From IMG/VR virus record IMGVR_UViG_3300012928_000011, positions 1-41,787 of that record: DNA of 41,787 nucleotides; one strand, written 5' to 3'. Shown here piece after piece: positions 25,601 to 32,457 of this stretch (positions within the stretch are counted from its first letter, which is position 1; every line of letters starts with the position of its first letter). Below the pieces are notes generated by a model. That model was not told where the DNA came from and did not search any database. It saw only the letters and a list, made by a program, of their open reading frames with translations. Position numbers and translations under genes: made by a program. The DNA is from a virus.

Positions 25601-26642
25601 GTCTGAGATCGTTGGCGTTGCTGCAGTTGTCAGCACTGACATTCAGTCCCTGATTGTTACCGATGGTGGTGATCCTGCTGTTGTTAACTTCAAGGTTGAG
25701 TCTACAACTGGTAACACAACTATCGCTGGTAACCTCGGCACAGGACTCGGATTCAATAAGTTCACTGTTGCTGGTGCATCTGGTAACACTAACATCGCTG
25801 GAACACTCACTGTAGAGAACACCATCACACTGAATGGTTCTACTGTTCCTAACCAAGAGTTCTTCACCATCACTAATGGTGGTCCTTCCTTCGAGGATGA
25901 CGGTGTAACGGTTGACGTTCCACTGAGAACTACCTTCCAAGTTGATAGTGCAACTGGTAACCTGTTGATGAACGGTGGTAACATCAATATCTTCGGAACT
26001 GATGGAACCACACCACGTCTGACATTCAACAACTCTTCGGGTGACTTTACTACCTACGGTTCGTTCTCTGCCCTTGGCGATGGAATGTCCTCCTTCGGTG
26101 GTCCTGTCACGATGGCGGGTGACCTAACCGTCAACGGTGGTGATCTAACTGTCAACCAGAACGGCGTTGAAGTCTTTGCTGTAGATGATGATGGTTCACT
26201 GAATATCGGTGGCATCTCTAACTACTTCTCCAGCACTGGTGGACGTAAGTGGGTCGTTGTTAACAACAACCTCATCAATGCTGTTGCTAACGTTAACTAC
26301 TTCGTTGACATCTCTGGAACATCACTGTTCAAACTACCTGCGAATGCTCAAATGGGCGATATGATTCGCATTATAGATATAGGTGGTATCCTTTCATACG
26401 ACAAGTCTCTAGTTGTTCGTGCTCCTAATCTCGTAAGGATTCAGGGTTCGATCAGTAACACAGGAACTACTGTCACGGGTAACACTCTAGGCGAGAACTT
26501 CTCACTCACTCACGATGGTGGTGAACTGGTTGTTCAAACACCAAACGCAGCATTCGGTCTTGTTTATGCTGGCACTTCTGACGCTGATGGTGGTCCTGGA
26601 GCGAATCCCAATAAGGCAGGATGGTATCTAATGGACGTATAA
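13644..26642 (+). CDS. Giant virion structural protein (4332 residues), tail-fibre-like
   Basis: The start is ATG 13644, after an exact late promoter; there is no clear ribosome binding site. The N-terminus (MPLTRLDNLYSSKTGKYLY, then GNSPLRPFKTIQRAF) resembles very large structural proteins of cyanomyoviruses, some annotated VrlC or tail-fibre-like. Visible repeats: two tandem 43-residue units (106-148, 149-191); three units around C308, C395 and C469 sharing DG...YPR.G.D; HTF.SA repeats (about 510-580); and at least five helical modules with paired Cys motifs (C.RD....DA at 221, 697, 841, 1631, 1904, each with a nearby C.D.Q..ID-like helix). The C-terminal third is built of short beta repeats (NLGTGLGFNKFTVAGASG type), suggesting a fibrous shaft. 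There is no enzyme motif, transmembrane segment or signal peptide. Position before the collar proteins and adhesins suggests a side-fibre or baseplate-periphery component. Confidence 0.75.
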   Translation: MPLTRLDNLYSSKTGKYLYVSPDDFNATDELDNRGNSPLRPFKTIQRAFIEVSRYSYLPGANNDRFDQFSIMLMPGNHYIDNRPGLVTETAVEARYFDAANLLEGNRQEVIDRAVAQVSVQHPDFYYPGDPQTGAWSRFKDAYRLIQKNRDELIDRATAQIPVAHPDFVYPGDPTEGLWSRYKDAYRLIQLNKDLISQDAFDFMNATSPPSPLPNGYGTSCVRDIGFLIDAISLDVHEGGGNKYTRKYITNYFNDAGTDWTGTVDRYTPTDATYDPATGLTTLTFAQPHSITGNDQVYLDEGALTFTCAMDGDDAEKSYPRVGIDPFALRGYDVTATTANSITIQGGISGPNKYFQPSAADYNPVTGEMVVTVGQHGLGVGRGVVLEDNSFTFTCALDGNVEQKTYPRPGQDPFAGKSIAITAVGSTSHTATDSTYNTATGIVTLEINNHGFSSGDYILVEDESLSYTCELDGDTVAKAYPRPGYDYPSGRWLEITVIDGNNISIDIGSSEYQGAHTFVSAAADGIKRQDGTFTLQVGTSSDTSAHTFISATAQAIKHEPQDVHTFVSALANGVRVDKTGGLRGEEASSLVAFSKAVELMKLAITNNYASTSSPGSEYQDLTVVTGEAVYGDGNGDVTNTDPTACSDVQTYIDNLYATIDSIFNDTDLRVNNGAFLLSNVLPAESVSDKISAGHAKCKRDTSFVLDAIALDVHEGGGNRYTRKLLQNYFDSTGNNWVVNGLQGETAESLTAFAKLFTEMKKAITNQLYFKDIGITPGDAIFGNSNSPQENLPSGNPAACADIQSQIDTLGAIVTQIINDENLTNLPDESTSDVISAGYAKCKRDSGFIVDGIINDLRTEGNANTITNAKAYFDRFGNPIANGVLGEEAESITAFNGIATFAKKAVTNQLFFKDLTISAGPAYANANTPEIPNLASGNAATCVDVQATIDTLIKILTDVIEVGNLDELAAIKVTGVLPSFNYNRALEEWQDNSIVDLANPDNVLYKFNAATGGCIVPRGCSLIGYDLRRTVVRPLYVPDPADTSQERTSIFNLTGGCYLWQFTIKDGDLSAQSPLYDASAGVGKVYYKKGSTELAIPEYSHHKICIMTYADRTDLDNYYDKVGKSFQQFQTDIDDGGLEALVQENRIVGPLSDSRTIESIRIDDSATFTGNASSSTILNNVTNAESLEVGYEITSPDVNVSIAPNTRIESISGTTVTLNQAISGTGNISFLASFGYANITITTKIDHGYFEGQYVAIINSGLSDEINGTWKVTKIDGDNPKIFEYEVYNNTAASLGLVSGQTYLSGEVGGVSTNAVVLAEIDSVESASPYVFNCSIRSTWGQCGMWADGSKATGFKSMVVAQYTGVSLQKDDRAFIRYDALTNTWNQASLTDAFATVPYHTKGDAYWKDDWRNFHIRASDDSFIQCVSVFAVGFFDHFLMESGGDMSITNSNSNFGNTSLHSVGFKGFSFNQDKGGYITDIVPPEIVSSSNEVINQWYTLDVPASNSRTNHTRLYLAGDGITDPDDRPASSINGYRIGAKSGETLAVDLARYPIEPTGPIEFEQTLEPNGFKSWTVGIETLTPNSANVDNYAQDAANQIEDNKALIQAEGYQYIIAKYPELLTKPNITIGKCERDIGYFVDAVVNDLRLGGNINSIQAAEGYYIAGEVAYIAGELNETIDSLDYVKNVMIAAMRNFDYLVRDAETFSGSAVVNVPSTQGLMIGMRVVEYDPSDFSNGKLNISNTPIYTNIPENSFIKNIISDTQIELGIPGAKLTSGSSRNAVGSVTGAFLYFTLENPAWATISPSVDETITQDAQVDGNGNPLPECQNIATTIEGYFNEIFLVLNTGYTALGGREVDAYNAIIANKRFIAAEAVYRVANDPAFAGTKLGQGLLASTGETIQDACVDDVENTLAAIAYNIKFGGNNKVYDAAELYLTGAHLDGEEPESVAAFNLARDLAILAMRQETITIQGTHGLTQTIDSQVLPEYDQNGQLVTPPCADIALAITTSTALITTAINGGSIGNKTLPVFSAVTRVEPTSDLTGLSARATLFTLATGGVAGNPNPHDLESGTPVRLVPRPKAGTNPDKRVIRLPKGFDTNTKYYVIAPGRNLYPENFSVSNSVITVTEAAGTSFTTANATRATVPGIYRSLVAQPKIDTDGTALARGTGLRFNLTVNADGSIEFGNAANNLDGIANGGSRFEIGDIVVVGDGQLGGSGAPDLEIEITAVSPAEYPGVFDGTETNKLMLATSPENAAAGIYMYSSETDSVDPEVEIVINSFVLDTKYDLHKYKSNVVGASEIETNVAHIFDVPAPNTTPQRVFVRVASDIQGSTLPQLSGSASTISTQTEYFIRYVSNKRVTLHNTAADAESGDRALTFVSGTGNNFYIYANKRPSPLRFDPVYSTATNQSGLWYLNVADESSNGTANYNRYSILSRFHGGNELANDFQTKTDPTLDTRYTRVEDKREKEERVYRMRYVVPNYLETVRDPLNGFVIKTRTDDKRRLIPQRVRLRPIAGNPNNVASFYNPVGANEQIGLNKTELIADQIRTIDPSVVDLLPEQQNLYDPYLAPKVIEFDSKIAATVQSARKVTPAGQTDEFLELTLFDHTIVNQSVKNEIFTVVRTNFLQGGFLQPNATQSNDNNRITWETTSGNAASSGSAYLQAWFNDVNTAQITLVLKDVQGEITYDPASTVIFTQSNGANVELTDVPNSFGDFDYKDKSKRENFLYRVEGSNVYTIAPGDTITDDTGQNTYYVDTIEDQGDFDDCFYIFDIDTLQKRIPNQQDGIYYLTCLRGNISPFPTGSGVGENFRNFKFSQPISQLYPINFKNDPLWFQVDGTTGVRDTNILDVPQTFSAADNYVHGLVTVNDAKGSETKEMVEDIIRNTALNQYQYTNSTTDSNGDIIDNRIQAQEGNATSGSEDRLIPISGDSQFPTERKLYIELRRPSIARSGNHTFEYLGFGPGNYSTGFPLRQEVVLTDKQDFYAQAKREDGGIVFYTGLNSNGDLYIGNKKVNAITGEETFLESAELVDSEDEDEDIGTLVTTFDSPVTFNSTITVAGKATLNAPVEINVEASEGDALRVLSNIGAGDDPTLFNGSWRTQSDGDIVIAKNQIKAAVFYLNARPKPGAQYGQSYTWRTNYLAGEPSNIVPWQETNYFYASQNVSYGGNDPEAGDIIYKGSSIGQSGSLGWILTNQFKSAETSVQTITADGTQNLTISWIATETNNSIGIKGNSTIRISNFSNPVVNGTWEIVDWDEGTSPGQQTLKFRISTPIENGTIYNWVDQNAGADLQFSVSNWKETGVLGAETLRTYTEQRGDFRLGINTVARAAHSAVLTANVDDFTTPRATLDVVGTTFISGRTLVEYNLAGEVSDNRYDDNNLNSDQREGLTGASLASQGFIPQDNALLVGGDSNDLEQRATLRVSTTDNASNAQGIGYQEGGKVGINTTLGLQARDELDRNLVVVGDGRITGNFLMEQDISVDGGDINTTSETFNLINNNANIINFAGDGQLIDMFSNTTNDQSITIGSNSNFQTVRIGNNSARSIFSVHAQSANALVDIASVADDATNSSQVFIGGAWANTDSKVVLGSSQTVAAGNLEIGSKVAAGTGVSRLFTQTGKARLFDDDRTQIIEAFTKANDITIASLGGSTTIRNSLKVQASATIDSNIILDGGTTAGIVEIVRGRFSTPINLHNLGSLDVPNLDFYKYSTTGRFLDTEGNRFWGGSQDQAGGGRIGAFDNIQAAPDAARISGQYTFRFADGGTGSGAAFDVGVAFDGTVTIELVAAGSGYADNQTLTIRDTQLGGGGAPDITFDINGVTDASEVFILPITTPAASDFDIGDLILLDRGNAASPDAVTPQGGSQVTNLRDQQYSEIMRVVGLDNLTNPLDPQGFRISVTRAQEGTGDPATGDGWTNHPDGCVIAKLDKQPAASFITGKDVGGLNGSPTTPDGILDEPRAGIDGTSGNVRIGVAEFGGVLTTLDLLRIDQSEIVGVAAVVSTDIQSLIVTDGGDPAVVNFKVESTTGNTTIAGNLGTGLGFNKFTVAGASGNTNIAGTLTVENTITLNGSTVPNQEFFTITNGGPSFEDDGVTVDVPLRTTFQVDSATGNLLMNGGNINIFGTDGTTPRLTFNNSSGDFTTYGSFSALGDGMSSFGGPVTMAGDLTVNGGDLTVNQNGVEVFAVDDDGSLNIGGISNYFSSTGGRKWVVVNNNLINAVANVNYFVDISGTSLFKLPANAQMGDMIRIIDIGGILSYDKSLVVRAPNLVRIQGSISNTGTTVTGNTLGENFSLTHDGGELVVQTPNAAFGLVYAGTSDADGGPGANPNKAGWYLMDV
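13959..14216 (+). repeat. Tandem 129-base (43-residue) duplication
   Basis: Units at 13959-14087 and 14088-14216 encode residues 106-148 and 149-191 of the giant protein. Both units share HPDF, YPGDP, a W-S-R-(F/Y)-KDAYRLIQ end and an N-R-x-E-x-IDRA start. The DNA has diverged more than the protein, so the duplication is not recent. Confidence 0.8.
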
Positions 26643-26647
26643 AACAC

Positions 26648-28351
26648 ATGGCATTCTATCAACAGATCAAAACAGCAAAGGCAGCTGCCATCGGAACAAT
26701 TATGCCATGGGTCGGGAATATTTCTGATATTCCCGATGGTTGGATCGTGTGTGATGGCACACAGGTTTCTGCCTCAGATTTTCCATTGCTTGCTAGAGCA
26801 ATTGGAGACACATACAATCTATCTACGACAGTTACTCAAGGTCTGATTAATACTTTTACTAGCAATGCCTCAACAGAGTCAGGTAGAATTCCTGACACAT
26901 ACATCTTCTCACCTATTGATGGTAGTGGTGGCGGTGCTACTTTTGCTGTTATTGTTGCTGACGCAGGAACACAAGGTGGTGGTGCTCCTAATGGTGTTGG
27001 CGGATCAGTTACTGTTCAAAGATTGCAACAGGGTGCTAACTACGAAGTTAGTGATGTTCTAACTATCCCTTCTGGTAATTCTGGTGGTGGATCTGACATC
27101 CTAATCACTGTAGCATCAGTTGAACAAGGATCTGTCTCTACATTTGGTGGAGAGTTCCCCGACTATCAGGGAGAGATTGTTCTTCCTGCTCTAATCAACA
27201 GACCTCTGGTTGATATGGAGCAAAGTTATCTTGGACCAGGATCTCCTACTGGTAGAGTATTTGATCTAGATTCAACTGCTGTATCTGAAGTTAGTGCATT
27301 CATTGGTGTAAACTCAGACACAGGTGTTCCTACAGCATTTAACGACGTTGCTACTGACGTTGTGTTTGAACTAAACGAAAGAACAACAGCACCTGCTGGT
27401 GATAGTGGAGAGATTTCATACTACTACGGTGGTAAACTACAAGCAAATACTATTGTCACAGGATCTGGTCAGGGTAACCGTGTTATGTTCTTTGGTCCTA
27501 GAAAACTAGGAAGAGGACACATCAAAGGTCACGGTCATGGTGGTAGAATTGATACTATTGTAAAAGATCCCGAGTCACAACCAGGCGAAGGTGTCATCCC
27601 ATGGTCAAACATTAACTTTAACTTTGACGCACAGGTTGATACTTCTGATAACGACATCTTCGTTACCAATGATAACGAGTTTGAACTCGAATTTAATATG
27701 AGTGATCAAGATAGAGGTAGATCTGGTTTTGGTGGTGGTATCCCAGGACGTGTTGTTGCTGGTATTAACGCAGAGAACCCACCAGTTAACTGGACACCAA
27801 AAAACGTTGCATGGACTCCTATTAAATCAGTCTTGACGCAACCACTAACACATAGAACATTCAATGAAGGTGTTGGTCTAAAGAAAGGTGCGTTGTCTGG
27901 TGGTATTGCAGGATTCAACAAAGGTCCTGGAGGAAGAGAAGCAGTAGACTATGGTCAGAATGGCGAACAGGTAACACAGTTCAGTAATGGTTTGACTAAC
28001 TGGTATCCAGATCTTCTACAATATGAAGGTGATGGACAGAATGATCCCCTAGCAGATGCTTCAGCATTCAATACCTACGATACTTTTAATAGTAATGCAG
28101 GTTGGGACTTCACTAGAACAACTCAGGGTGTTGCTGCATCGAGAGACATCATTCTTGCACACACTCATGACGAGTTTGATGTAACATTTGATCTCTCTGG
28201 TCTAAGACCATTAAATAGTTTAAACGTATATGTTACTGCACCAGCAAGTAACTTGAACCTAGATAATGCAAGGAACGTTGGTGTATTCCAGATTAACTTC
28301 AACACGACTCAACCTGGAATGACTTCAGTATATGTAATCAGAGCATACTAA
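26648..28351 (+). CDS. Tail collar domain protein (gp12-like), copy 1
   Basis: 567 residues. I use ATG 26648, just after the stop of the giant gene; an upstream in-frame alternative lies within that gene and lacks support. Residues about 14-60 form a phage tail collar domain (GTIMPWVGNISDIPDGW, VCDGTQVSASDFPLLARAIG). A Gly-rich segment is followed by a beta-rich body. Near residue 290 there is a His-rich motif (GHIKGHGHGG) and near 505 HTHDE; such His pairs coordinate metal in T4 gp12 and fibre tips. It ends SVYVIRAY, matching the ends of the other collar proteins here. Probably a short tail fibre or receptor-binding subunit. Confidence 0.75.
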   Translation: MAFYQQIKTAKAAAIGTIMPWVGNISDIPDGWIVCDGTQVSASDFPLLARAIGDTYNLSTTVTQGLINTFTSNASTESGRIPDTYIFSPIDGSGGGATFAVIVADAGTQGGGAPNGVGGSVTVQRLQQGANYEVSDVLTIPSGNSGGGSDILITVASVEQGSVSTFGGEFPDYQGEIVLPALINRPLVDMEQSYLGPGSPTGRVFDLDSTAVSEVSAFIGVNSDTGVPTAFNDVATDVVFELNERTTAPAGDSGEISYYYGGKLQANTIVTGSGQGNRVMFFGPRKLGRGHIKGHGHGGRIDTIVKDPESQPGEGVIPWSNINFNFDAQVDTSDNDIFVTNDNEFELEFNMSDQDRGRSGFGGGIPGRVVAGINAENPPVNWTPKNVAWTPIKSVLTQPLTHRTFNEGVGLKKGALSGGIAGFNKGPGGREAVDYGQNGEQVTQFSNGLTNWYPDLLQYEGDGQNDPLADASAFNTYDTFNSNAGWDFTRTTQGVAASRDIILAHTHDEFDVTFDLSGLRPLNSLNVYVTAPASNLNLDNARNVGVFQINFNTTQPGMTSVYVIRAY

Positions 28352-28352
28352 G

Positions 28353-29237
28353 ATGGCAGTCAACAACAACTATACTAAGGTTAGGTCACACTATGGTGGT
28401 TACATTGGATCTATTCAGGTCCACTCGACACCGTATCTTGCAAACCTCAATGATCCTAACGGAGCAAACTTTCAAGAGTATGTTCCTGCTGGTTATTTGA
28501 AGTGCGATGGATCTGTTAGGAATGCAGCAGACTTTGTTGCACTATCACAAATCCTAGGTGTAGGTCAGAACTCTAAGTTTAGAAAGTCTAATGTAGATCT
28601 TAGAGAGGCAGATCAAGATACAGGAGATCTAGGACAGTTCCAACTACCTGATCTTGGATCTAAAGTTATCATTCCATCTAGATCAGTTGGTGACTATCTG
28701 AATACATTTGTTGGTGACACTGAAGAGACTAGAGTTGGACCTGCTGTTGAGGTTATATGTAATGAAGGAACACAGTTGACGTGTGACTTTATTGGTAACT
28801 TCCGTGGACTACCAGTAGAGACATCATATGATTTTAGATCTAGTCCTAAGTATCAATTCGAGACTACATCACAGGCAGCATTCCTGGACATTGAGAACTT
28901 CCAAGGTCATGCTCACAATGCAAACACAAACTATCTGAACTATACTACTAACCATGCTGTTGGTGGTGATGGTAAAGACGGTGGTAATGCTAGTGGTAAC
29001 TCTGGAGCAGGTAATGCTCTGGAACAGAGTGAAGCAAACACCACAGCACTATCATCACACACTCATAGAATTACAAAACCAACACAGTATATCCACAACT
29101 TCCAATATCAGCACCAACCATTTGACATCCCTGCAGATAATGTCAACACGACATTGAATGTATCTGTAGAAAATATCAATAAACTAGATGCTGTAGTTAC
29201 TCCCTTTATTATTGTCACATACATCATCAAAATCTAA
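28353..29237 (+). CDS. Tail collar domain protein (gp12-like), copy 2
   Basis: 294 residues starting one base after the previous stop. The collar signature is at about 45-65 (PAGYLKCDGSVRNAADF), followed by FQLPDLGSKVIIP, the usual strand after the collar. Two metal-binding-type motifs, HAH (186-188) and HTH (236-238), lie in the Gly/Asn-rich C-terminal half. The protein ends VTYIIKI like its neighbours. It is much shorter than the two other collar proteins and may be a minimal version of the same trimeric fold. Confidence 0.75.
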   Translation: MAVNNNYTKVRSHYGGYIGSIQVHSTPYLANLNDPNGANFQEYVPAGYLKCDGSVRNAADFVALSQILGVGQNSKFRKSNVDLREADQDTGDLGQFQLPDLGSKVIIPSRSVGDYLNTFVGDTEETRVGPAVEVICNEGTQLTCDFIGNFRGLPVETSYDFRSSPKYQFETTSQAAFLDIENFQGHAHNANTNYLNYTTNHAVGGDGKDGGNASGNSGAGNALEQSEANTTALSSHTHRITKPTQYIHNFQYQHQPFDIPADNVNTTLNVSVENINKLDAVVTPFIIVTYIIKI

Positions 29238-29248
29238 GGGGTTGAGAT

Positions 29249-31060
29249 ATGGTTGTTCCAAGGACTCAATGTATTTCGATCATTGACGAATCATCTCCAT
29301 CTAGGACTAGACACACTAACGATTGGAATAATTTTAGAGCAAACTTCCCTAACAATAGTGGAACTGGTCGTGAGTTCTGGTTGCTGCAACCAGCAGGTAG
29401 TAGATGGAGCTTTAGTGATCTAAACAGACCAAATAATTTCTTGAATGACTCTCTCGCCAATGGATCTGTTGGTGGGGGAACTTTTACTGTCAACAGAGAT
29501 AATGGTAACGTCTCTCAAAGATCTGATTGGTTTGCTATTACAAATCTATCGTCACAACCGCCAGGATCGTATGTATCTGTGTGGTTGGATGTCTCTGGTT
29601 CGATGGTATACAATACTGTTCGAGCATCCTATGAGTATTTTGTTGAACGATGCACCAATGCTGGCATCAATATTATTCTTGAGACTAGTAATAGTGGTGA
29701 GAGATGGATTCCTGGTCACAATGAATTCTTCCTACCCAGTGCATCATTCTCTACTGATCCAAACTTTCTAACCAACTTCAATGAGCAGAACAGTATAACC
29801 ATTCCCTATGGTGGTTCTGCTACGTTGTCGTGGATTGTATTTGGAGACACTACTAGCGCAGAAATTAGTGGTGTTGGAGCAGTTGCTGACCCATCTGGAA
29901 CTGTTACTGTAAGTCCAGCGGCAACTACAAACTATCAGTTGACTGCAGTAGGACCAGTAGGAAATAGTATTAGAGTAGTTACAGTTACAGTTCTACCACC
30001 ACCGCCACCCACAGTTACATTTACTGCAACCCCAACATCATACATCAGACCTGGACAATCAACATTGTCTTGGACAGTTCAAGGTGTCAGTATCACTGAC
30101 ATTGATATCAATGAGGGTATTGGTAATGTGCTACCACTCACCACATTTAATGCCAGTGGTGTTGGAACTGGTAGTATTGTTGTCAATCCAAATATCAGTC
30201 GTAATTATACTATAACAGCAAAAAATTTCGGGGGTGCTCAGGGGTCACAGACATCAAAATCAGTTCTCCTTACTGTATATGAACCGACAGTTGCAAATAT
30301 AATTGCTGTCCCTAATCCTATCACTGTAGGACAACAAACAAACCTACAATGGACAGTCACTGGTGATGCTACAAATGCACAAATCTCTCCTGCTATCACA
30401 GCAAATGGTGAGGTTCTGTTATCAAGTAATGCAAACGTATCACCAAACGTAACTACAAGATATACTTTAACTGCTAATGGTCCTGGTGGATTTGATGAAG
30501 ATTTTGTAGATGTTAAAGTATGTCAGATACCAACAGTTAGTGGTAACTTCCCAGTCAATCTAGATTATGGAGAAAATTTTACTGTAGATGTCACTTTCGG
30601 CAATGCTACTAGTGGTGCTGGTGTGACCATTACATATACTAATGTCGAAGGTGTTACATCAACTGAAACTCGTAATATAGGAACAAGTGCATCGGACGAA
30701 GATAATACTACCGATACTGTAACCTTCAATTCAAATGTTCCATGGGATAATTTTGGACCAGAACGTATTGTATATCAATTGTTTGCTTCTGGTTGTGGTG
30801 GAACAGTATTCGCTTCAGCAGTTACTGTTGATGTAGAGATTGATCAGTTACCTGATCTGTTCAACATCCAAGACTCTCTAGATCAAATACCATCAGACCA
30901 AGTAGAAGCACCTGATTTTGATATTGTTCTTAGTGATCCTATTGTGGTTGATGATATAGATATTCCAGTAGAGATCAAATCTAACAAACCAATTCAGGTT
31001 AGGTTTGACGATGAGGATCCAAATCTAGAAACCAATTGGTATGACGTGAGGCAAATCTAA
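29249..31060 (+). CDS. Adhesin-like protein with vWA-type MIDAS motif and Ig-like repeats
   Basis: 603 residues starting at ATG 29249, with AAGGGG eight bases upstream. The N-terminal domain (about 1-180) contains SVWLDVSGSMVYNTV, whose D114-x-S116-x-S118 matches the metal-ion-dependent adhesion site of von Willebrand A domains. Only about 65 residues follow the motif before the next domain, so it is a shortened or permuted relative rather than a standard domain. Then come Ig-like repeats with the pattern G...L.W.V.GD and SPN.TT.YTLTA (about 190-430), a Pro-rich spacer, and a C-terminal module (last 73 residues) shared with the next two genes. Likely a tail-fibre tip or cell-surface-binding protein. 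Confidence 0.7.
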   Translation: MVVPRTQCISIIDESSPSRTRHTNDWNNFRANFPNNSGTGREFWLLQPAGSRWSFSDLNRPNNFLNDSLANGSVGGGTFTVNRDNGNVSQRSDWFAITNLSSQPPGSYVSVWLDVSGSMVYNTVRASYEYFVERCTNAGINIILETSNSGERWIPGHNEFFLPSASFSTDPNFLTNFNEQNSITIPYGGSATLSWIVFGDTTSAEISGVGAVADPSGTVTVSPAATTNYQLTAVGPVGNSIRVVTVTVLPPPPPTVTFTATPTSYIRPGQSTLSWTVQGVSITDIDINEGIGNVLPLTTFNASGVGTGSIVVNPNISRNYTITAKNFGGAQGSQTSKSVLLTVYEPTVANIIAVPNPITVGQQTNLQWTVTGDATNAQISPAITANGEVLLSSNANVSPNVTTRYTLTANGPGGFDEDFVDVKVCQIPTVSGNFPVNLDYGENFTVDVTFGNATSGAGVTITYTNVEGVTSTETRNIGTSASDEDNTTDTVTFNSNVPWDNFGPERIVYQLFASGCGGTVFASAVTVDVEIDQLPDLFNIQDSLDQIPSDQVEAPDFDIVLSDPIVVDDIDIPVEIKSNKPIQVRFDDEDPNLETNWYDVRQI

Positions 31061-32457
31061 TGGCAATTATATACACTAGTAATGATCTTCCAAACTCATA
31101 CGGAGGATATACCAATGGTGCCTGGGGCACCTTGATGAATACTTATGGCAGACGATTTACGCCAGGAACTGGAGAAGGTAATGCGTTTGTAGGTGTCACG
31201 TTTAATTTCAGTGTTACTGTAAACTTTCCATATCCTGGAAACTATACAGTCAAAGCATCAGCTGATAATTTTGGATCTCTTAGAGTTGCAGGTAATAACT
31301 GTGGTGTCTCTGGATTTAACAATGAATCTACTACAACTTTCTTTGCTAATGCTGGAAATCAGACAGTTTCTGGATCAGTTCGTAATGGTTCTGGCACTAA
31401 CTATGATACCAACCCATATGCTATTGCATTCACAATTGATGCACCAAGTCAACCACCAGCACCATCAGGAAGCATCTCGATCGATAAGTCTAGCATCATT
31501 GCTGGACAAGACTCTGCAGTTATAACTTGGTCTGCTAGTGGATTTATTAATTCGGTTTCAATTTCAAATATAGGTAGTGTTGGAACTTCTGGATCTCAAA
31601 CAGTTAGTCCAAGCACCACTACAATCTATACTCTCACGGTATCTGGTGATGGTGGAACTATTACTGATAGTGTTACCCTAACAGTATATCAACCTGTCAG
31701 TGTCAGTATTTCTGCTGCTCCAGCTGCTATTATTGCTGGAGGAATTTCTCAACTAACTTGGGTTACTTCTGGAGACGCAACTTCAGCATCACTTGATCAA
31801 GGTAATGGTGCTGTTCTGCTATCTTCTAGTAGAAATGTAAGTCCTAATGCAACAACCACATACACATTATCTGCTTCTGGTCCTGGTGGATCTGATAGTG
31901 ATTCTGCTACTGTTACTGTATATCAAAGACCAACATTAACTAACAGTGTTCCAACAGGTGTTGATTACAATGGAACCTTTACTGCTAGTGTCACTACAGA
32001 GTATGCAAATAGTGGTGTAAGTGCATCATATATTTACTATTATCTTGATGGAACAACAGACACAGCAGTTGTCAATGGATCTCCTAATGCTGATTCTTTT
32101 AGTGCTGGTGAGGTAACTCAAGATTTATCAACAGTAGTTCCTTGGACTGATTTTGGTCCTAACCTTATTATTGTTACTTTCACTGCATCTGGTGATGGTG
32201 GTGTTGTAAATCAAAGTGAAACTATTAATGTTAACATTGACCAACTACCTGACAATATCACTATTCCTGAGAACTTAGATGAAATACCAGAGGATCAAGT
32301 TGAAGCACCTGATGAAGAAACAGTCCTTAGTGATCCTATTGTAATTACTGGCATAGATATACCAGTAGAAATCAGATCTAACAAACCAATTCAAGTTAGA
32401 TTTGACGATGATGATCCAGACATAGAATCTAACTGGAAAGACGTTCAACAAATCTAA
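31060..32457 (+). CDS. Adhesin-like paralogue with lectin/PA14-like head and Ig-like repeats
   Basis: 465 residues from the ATG in a TAATG overlap with the preceding paralogue. The head (about 1-125) is a beta-sandwich-like domain with YTVKASADNFGSLRVAGNN and a later NPYAIAFTI strand. This resembles sugar-binding PA14/lectin-like domains in phage fibres, though the assignment is tentative. Two Ig-like repeats follow (SSIIAGQDSAVITWSASG; PAAIIAGGISQLTWVTSGD), then the shared C-terminal module ending SNKPIQVRFDDDDP...VQQI. It is the middle member of a three-gene tandem family whose members differ mainly in the N-terminal head. Confidence 0.7.
   Translation: MAIIYTSNDLPNSYGGYTNGAWGTLMNTYGRRFTPGTGEGNAFVGVTFNFSVTVNFPYPGNYTVKASADNFGSLRVAGNNCGVSGFNNESTTTFFANAGNQTVSGSVRNGSGTNYDTNPYAIAFTIDAPSQPPAPSGSISIDKSSIIAGQDSAVITWSASGFINSVSISNIGSVGTSGSQTVSPSTTTIYTLTVSGDGGTITDSVTLTVYQPVSVSISAAPAAIIAGGISQLTWVTSGDATSASLDQGNGAVLLSSSRNVSPNATTTYTLSASGPGGSDSDSATVTVYQRPTLTNSVPTGVDYNGTFTASVTTEYANSGVSASYIYYYLDGTTDTAVVNGSPNADSFSAGEVTQDLSTVVPWTDFGPNLIIVTFTASGDGGVVNQSETINVNIDQLPDNITIPENLDEIPEDQVEAPDEETVLSDPIVITGIDIPVEIRSNKPIQVRFDDDDPDIESNWKDVQQI

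Noticed and set aside
24900-26640. Possible lectin or enzyme domain at the C-terminus of the giant protein
   Set aside because: Only short beta repeats are visible, with no catalytic or sugar-binding motif I can name.
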